Origin: an uncultured Lachnospiraceae bacterium
GTDB taxonomy: Bacteria > Bacillota > Clostridia > Lachnospirales > Lachnospiraceae
DNA: 7,230 bases
NCBI GenBank assembly: GCA_948665105.1
Contig: CAPNGW010000120.1
Coordinates: 1 to 7,230, forward strand
Reading direction: 5' to 3'
Each line of letters opens with the position of its first letter. The first letter of the stretch is position 1. Shown one piece after another: positions 5,977 through 7,230 of the stretch. Both the position numbers and the translations under genes were made by a program. The notes under the pieces are model-generated. The model worked only from the letters and a program-made list of their open reading frames with translations, was not told the DNA's origin and ran no database searches.

Positions 5977-6672
5977 ATGTTGGAAGCGTTGAAGAGACAA
6001 GTATACGAAGCGAATATGGAACTCCCCAGACGGGGGCTTATCACCTATACATGGGGAAATGTCAGCGGAATCGACCGTGAGGCGGGACTTTTTGTCATTA
6101 AGCCCAGCGGTGTGGATTATGAGGAGCTTAGGCCTGAGGATATGGTGGTGATGGATTTAAAGGGAAATAAGGTGGAAGGGGAATATAACCCCTCTTCCGA
6201 TACGCCCACACATCTGGAGCTGTATAAGGCTTTCCCGGAGGTGGGAGGTATTGTTCACACTCATTCTCCCTGGGCCACCTCCTGGGCACAGGCCGGACGC
6301 AGCATTCCCTGTTACGGAACCACCCATGCAGACTATTTCTATGGGGAGATTCCCTGTGCCAGAAGTCTGACGGAGGAGGAAATCCACGGCGAGTATGAGA
6401 AAAATACGGGACTTGTGATTATTGAAACCTTTCAGGGGAAGAACCCCATGCATATTCCCGGCGTGCTCTGCACCAATCATGGACCCTTCACCTGGGGGAA
6501 GGATGCGGACAATGCCGTGCACAATGCGGTGGTTCTGGAGGAGGTTGCGAAAATGGCCTGCCGCACGGAGATGTTAAAGCCCGGTATCGGCCCGGCTCCC
6601 CAGGTTATCCAGGATAAGCATTTCTTAAGGAAGCATGGAGCAAATGCCTACTACGGGCAGATTAAGAAATAA
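5977..6672 (+). CDS. ulaF: L-ribulose-5-phosphate 4-epimerase (UlaF/AraD-like)
   Basis: This 231-residue class II aldolase-fold, metal-dependent enzyme converts L-ribulose 5-phosphate to D-xylulose 5-phosphate, which enters the pentose phosphate or phosphoketolase pathways. The length equals E. coli AraD. Zinc ligands are visible as H94 and H96 (IVHTHSPWA, 92-100) and H168 (TNHGPFTWG). D75 (SSDTPTH), D119 (THADYF) and a tyrosine in HGANAYYGQ (225 or 226) match the AraD catalytic set. The phosphate-site segments GNVSG (27-31) and KPSGVDYEEL (42-51) are also present. The AAGGAGA site at 5962-5968 lies within the end of ulaE and the gap is 3 bases. By sequence alone it could equally be called AraD or SgbE; the ulaE neighbour and ascorbate transporter favour ulaF. 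Confidence 0.94.
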   Translation: MLEALKRQVYEANMELPRRGLITYTWGNVSGIDREAGLFVIKPSGVDYEELRPEDMVVMDLKGNKVEGEYNPSSDTPTHLELYKAFPEVGGIVHTHSPWATSWAQAGRSIPCYGTTHADYFYGEIPCARSLTEEEIHGEYEKNTGLVIIETFQGKNPMHIPGVLCTNHGPFTWGKDADNAVHNAVVLEEVAKMACRTEMLKPGIGPAPQVIQDKHFLRKHGANAYYGQIKK

Positions 6673-6681
6673 CAGAGCAAA

Positions 6682-6690
6682 AAGGGGGAA
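6682..6690 (+). promoter_or_regulatory. Ribosome binding site before the Enzyme I gene
   Basis: AAGGGGGAA precedes a tandem ATG-ATG at 6698 and 6701. Spacing from the G run favours the ATG at 6698 (9 bases) over 6701 (12 bases). Confidence 0.6.
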
Positions 6691-6697
6691 AGCCATT

Positions 6698-7230
6698 ATG
6701 ATGATTGTGGACGGAAAATCAGCCTTTGGCGGAATTGCAATCGGCCCCATTCGGGAGCTGGCCAAAAAGAACAAGGTGGTAAGAAGAAACCGGATTGAGG
6801 ATATTGACGGGGAGCTTGTGCGGTTTGAAGGGGCTAAGGAGAAGGCCACAGAGGAGCTGGGAGAGCTGTATGAGAAAGCCCTCGCCCAGGTGGGAGAGGA
6901 AAATGCAGCAATCTTTGAGGTGCATCAGATGATGCTGGAGGATGATGATTACTGTGATTCCGTGCGAAATATCATCTCAAGCCAGCAGGTAAATGCAGAG
7001 TATGCGGTAGCCACCACCGGCGATAATTTTTCGGAAATCTTCGCCTCCATGGACGATGAGTACATGAAGGCCCGGGCGGCGGATGTAAAGGACATTTCCG
7101 AGCGCTTAATCCGGGTGCTCCAGGGGGTGAAGGAGGACACCAAAGAGGGAGGAGAGGCTGCCATTATTCTGGCGGACGACCTGGCTCCCAGTGAAACCAT
7201 TCAGCTGGACCGCGGAAAGGTACTGGCCTT
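6698..7230 (+). CDS. ptsI: PTS Enzyme I, phosphoenolpyruvate-protein phosphotransferase (3' partial)
   Basis: The frame is open from the ATG at 6698 to the window end: 177 codons plus two bases, about a third of a usual Enzyme I of roughly 570 residues. Enzyme I transfers phosphate from phosphoenolpyruvate to HPr at the head of all PTS chains. Signature segments are GGIAIGPI (11-18), AIFEVHQMMLEDDDY (71-85, in the HPr-binding helical region), the run DDEYMKARAADVKDISERL (119-137) and ILADDLAPSETIQLD (157-171). The phosphorylated histidine, in the usual GGRTSH segment near residue 190, lies just beyond the window, so activity cannot be judged. It begins 25 bases after ulaF with no visible terminator between, so it probably belongs to the same transcript. 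Whether it is the housekeeping copy or a pathway-dedicated paralogue is not visible here. Confidence 0.93.
   Translation, partial: MMIVDGKSAFGGIAIGPIRELAKKNKVVRRNRIEDIDGELVRFEGAKEKATEELGELYEKALAQVGEENAAIFEVHQMMLEDDDYCDSVRNIISSQQVNAEYAVATTGDNFSEIFASMDDEYMKARAADVKDISERLIRVLQGVKEDTKEGGEAAIILADDLAPSETIQLDRGKVLA

Overview
The window reads as one plus-strand catabolic gene cluster from a low-to-mid GC Firmicute. A clostridial or Lachnospiraceae-like host is the best guess, judging from strong AGGAGG-type ribosome binding sites, short intergenic gaps and protein style. The genus cannot be fixed from the sequence alone. All genes point the same way and the window cuts the first and the last gene.

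Layout: the 3' part of an UlaG-type L-ascorbate-6-phosphate lactonase (2-829) is followed by the three separate subunits of an ascorbate-family phosphotransferase transporter: EIIA (850-1308), EIIC (1330-2826) and EIIB (2859-3155). A 139-base gap (3156-3294) holds two strong inverted repeats, one terminator-like and one that could be a terminator or an operator. Then come a DeoR-family regulator (3295-4059), an uncharacterised cytoplasmic FG-GAP/VCBS-like probable beta-propeller protein (4069-5115), an UlaE-type L-xylulose-5-phosphate 3-epimerase (5128-5973), an UlaF/AraD-type L-ribulose-5-phosphate 4-epimerase (5977-6672) and the start of a phosphotransferase Enzyme I (6698 to the window end).

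Together these encode most of the anaerobic L-ascorbate route. EIIABC imports and phosphorylates the vitamin, UlaG opens the lactone to 3-keto-L-gulonate 6-phosphate, and UlaE and UlaF take L-xylulose 5-phosphate through L-ribulose 5-phosphate to D-xylulose 5-phosphate. The step in between, the UlaD decarboxylase, is not in the window. The cluster departs from the enterobacterial ula layout in four ways: an embedded DeoR gene, an extra propeller-like protein, a local Enzyme I, and no visible ulaD. The propeller-like protein is the best candidate for undescribed biology here. The transporter, lactonase and epimerase calls are secure at family level. That the substrate is L-ascorbate rather than a related aldonolactone is inferred from family and context.
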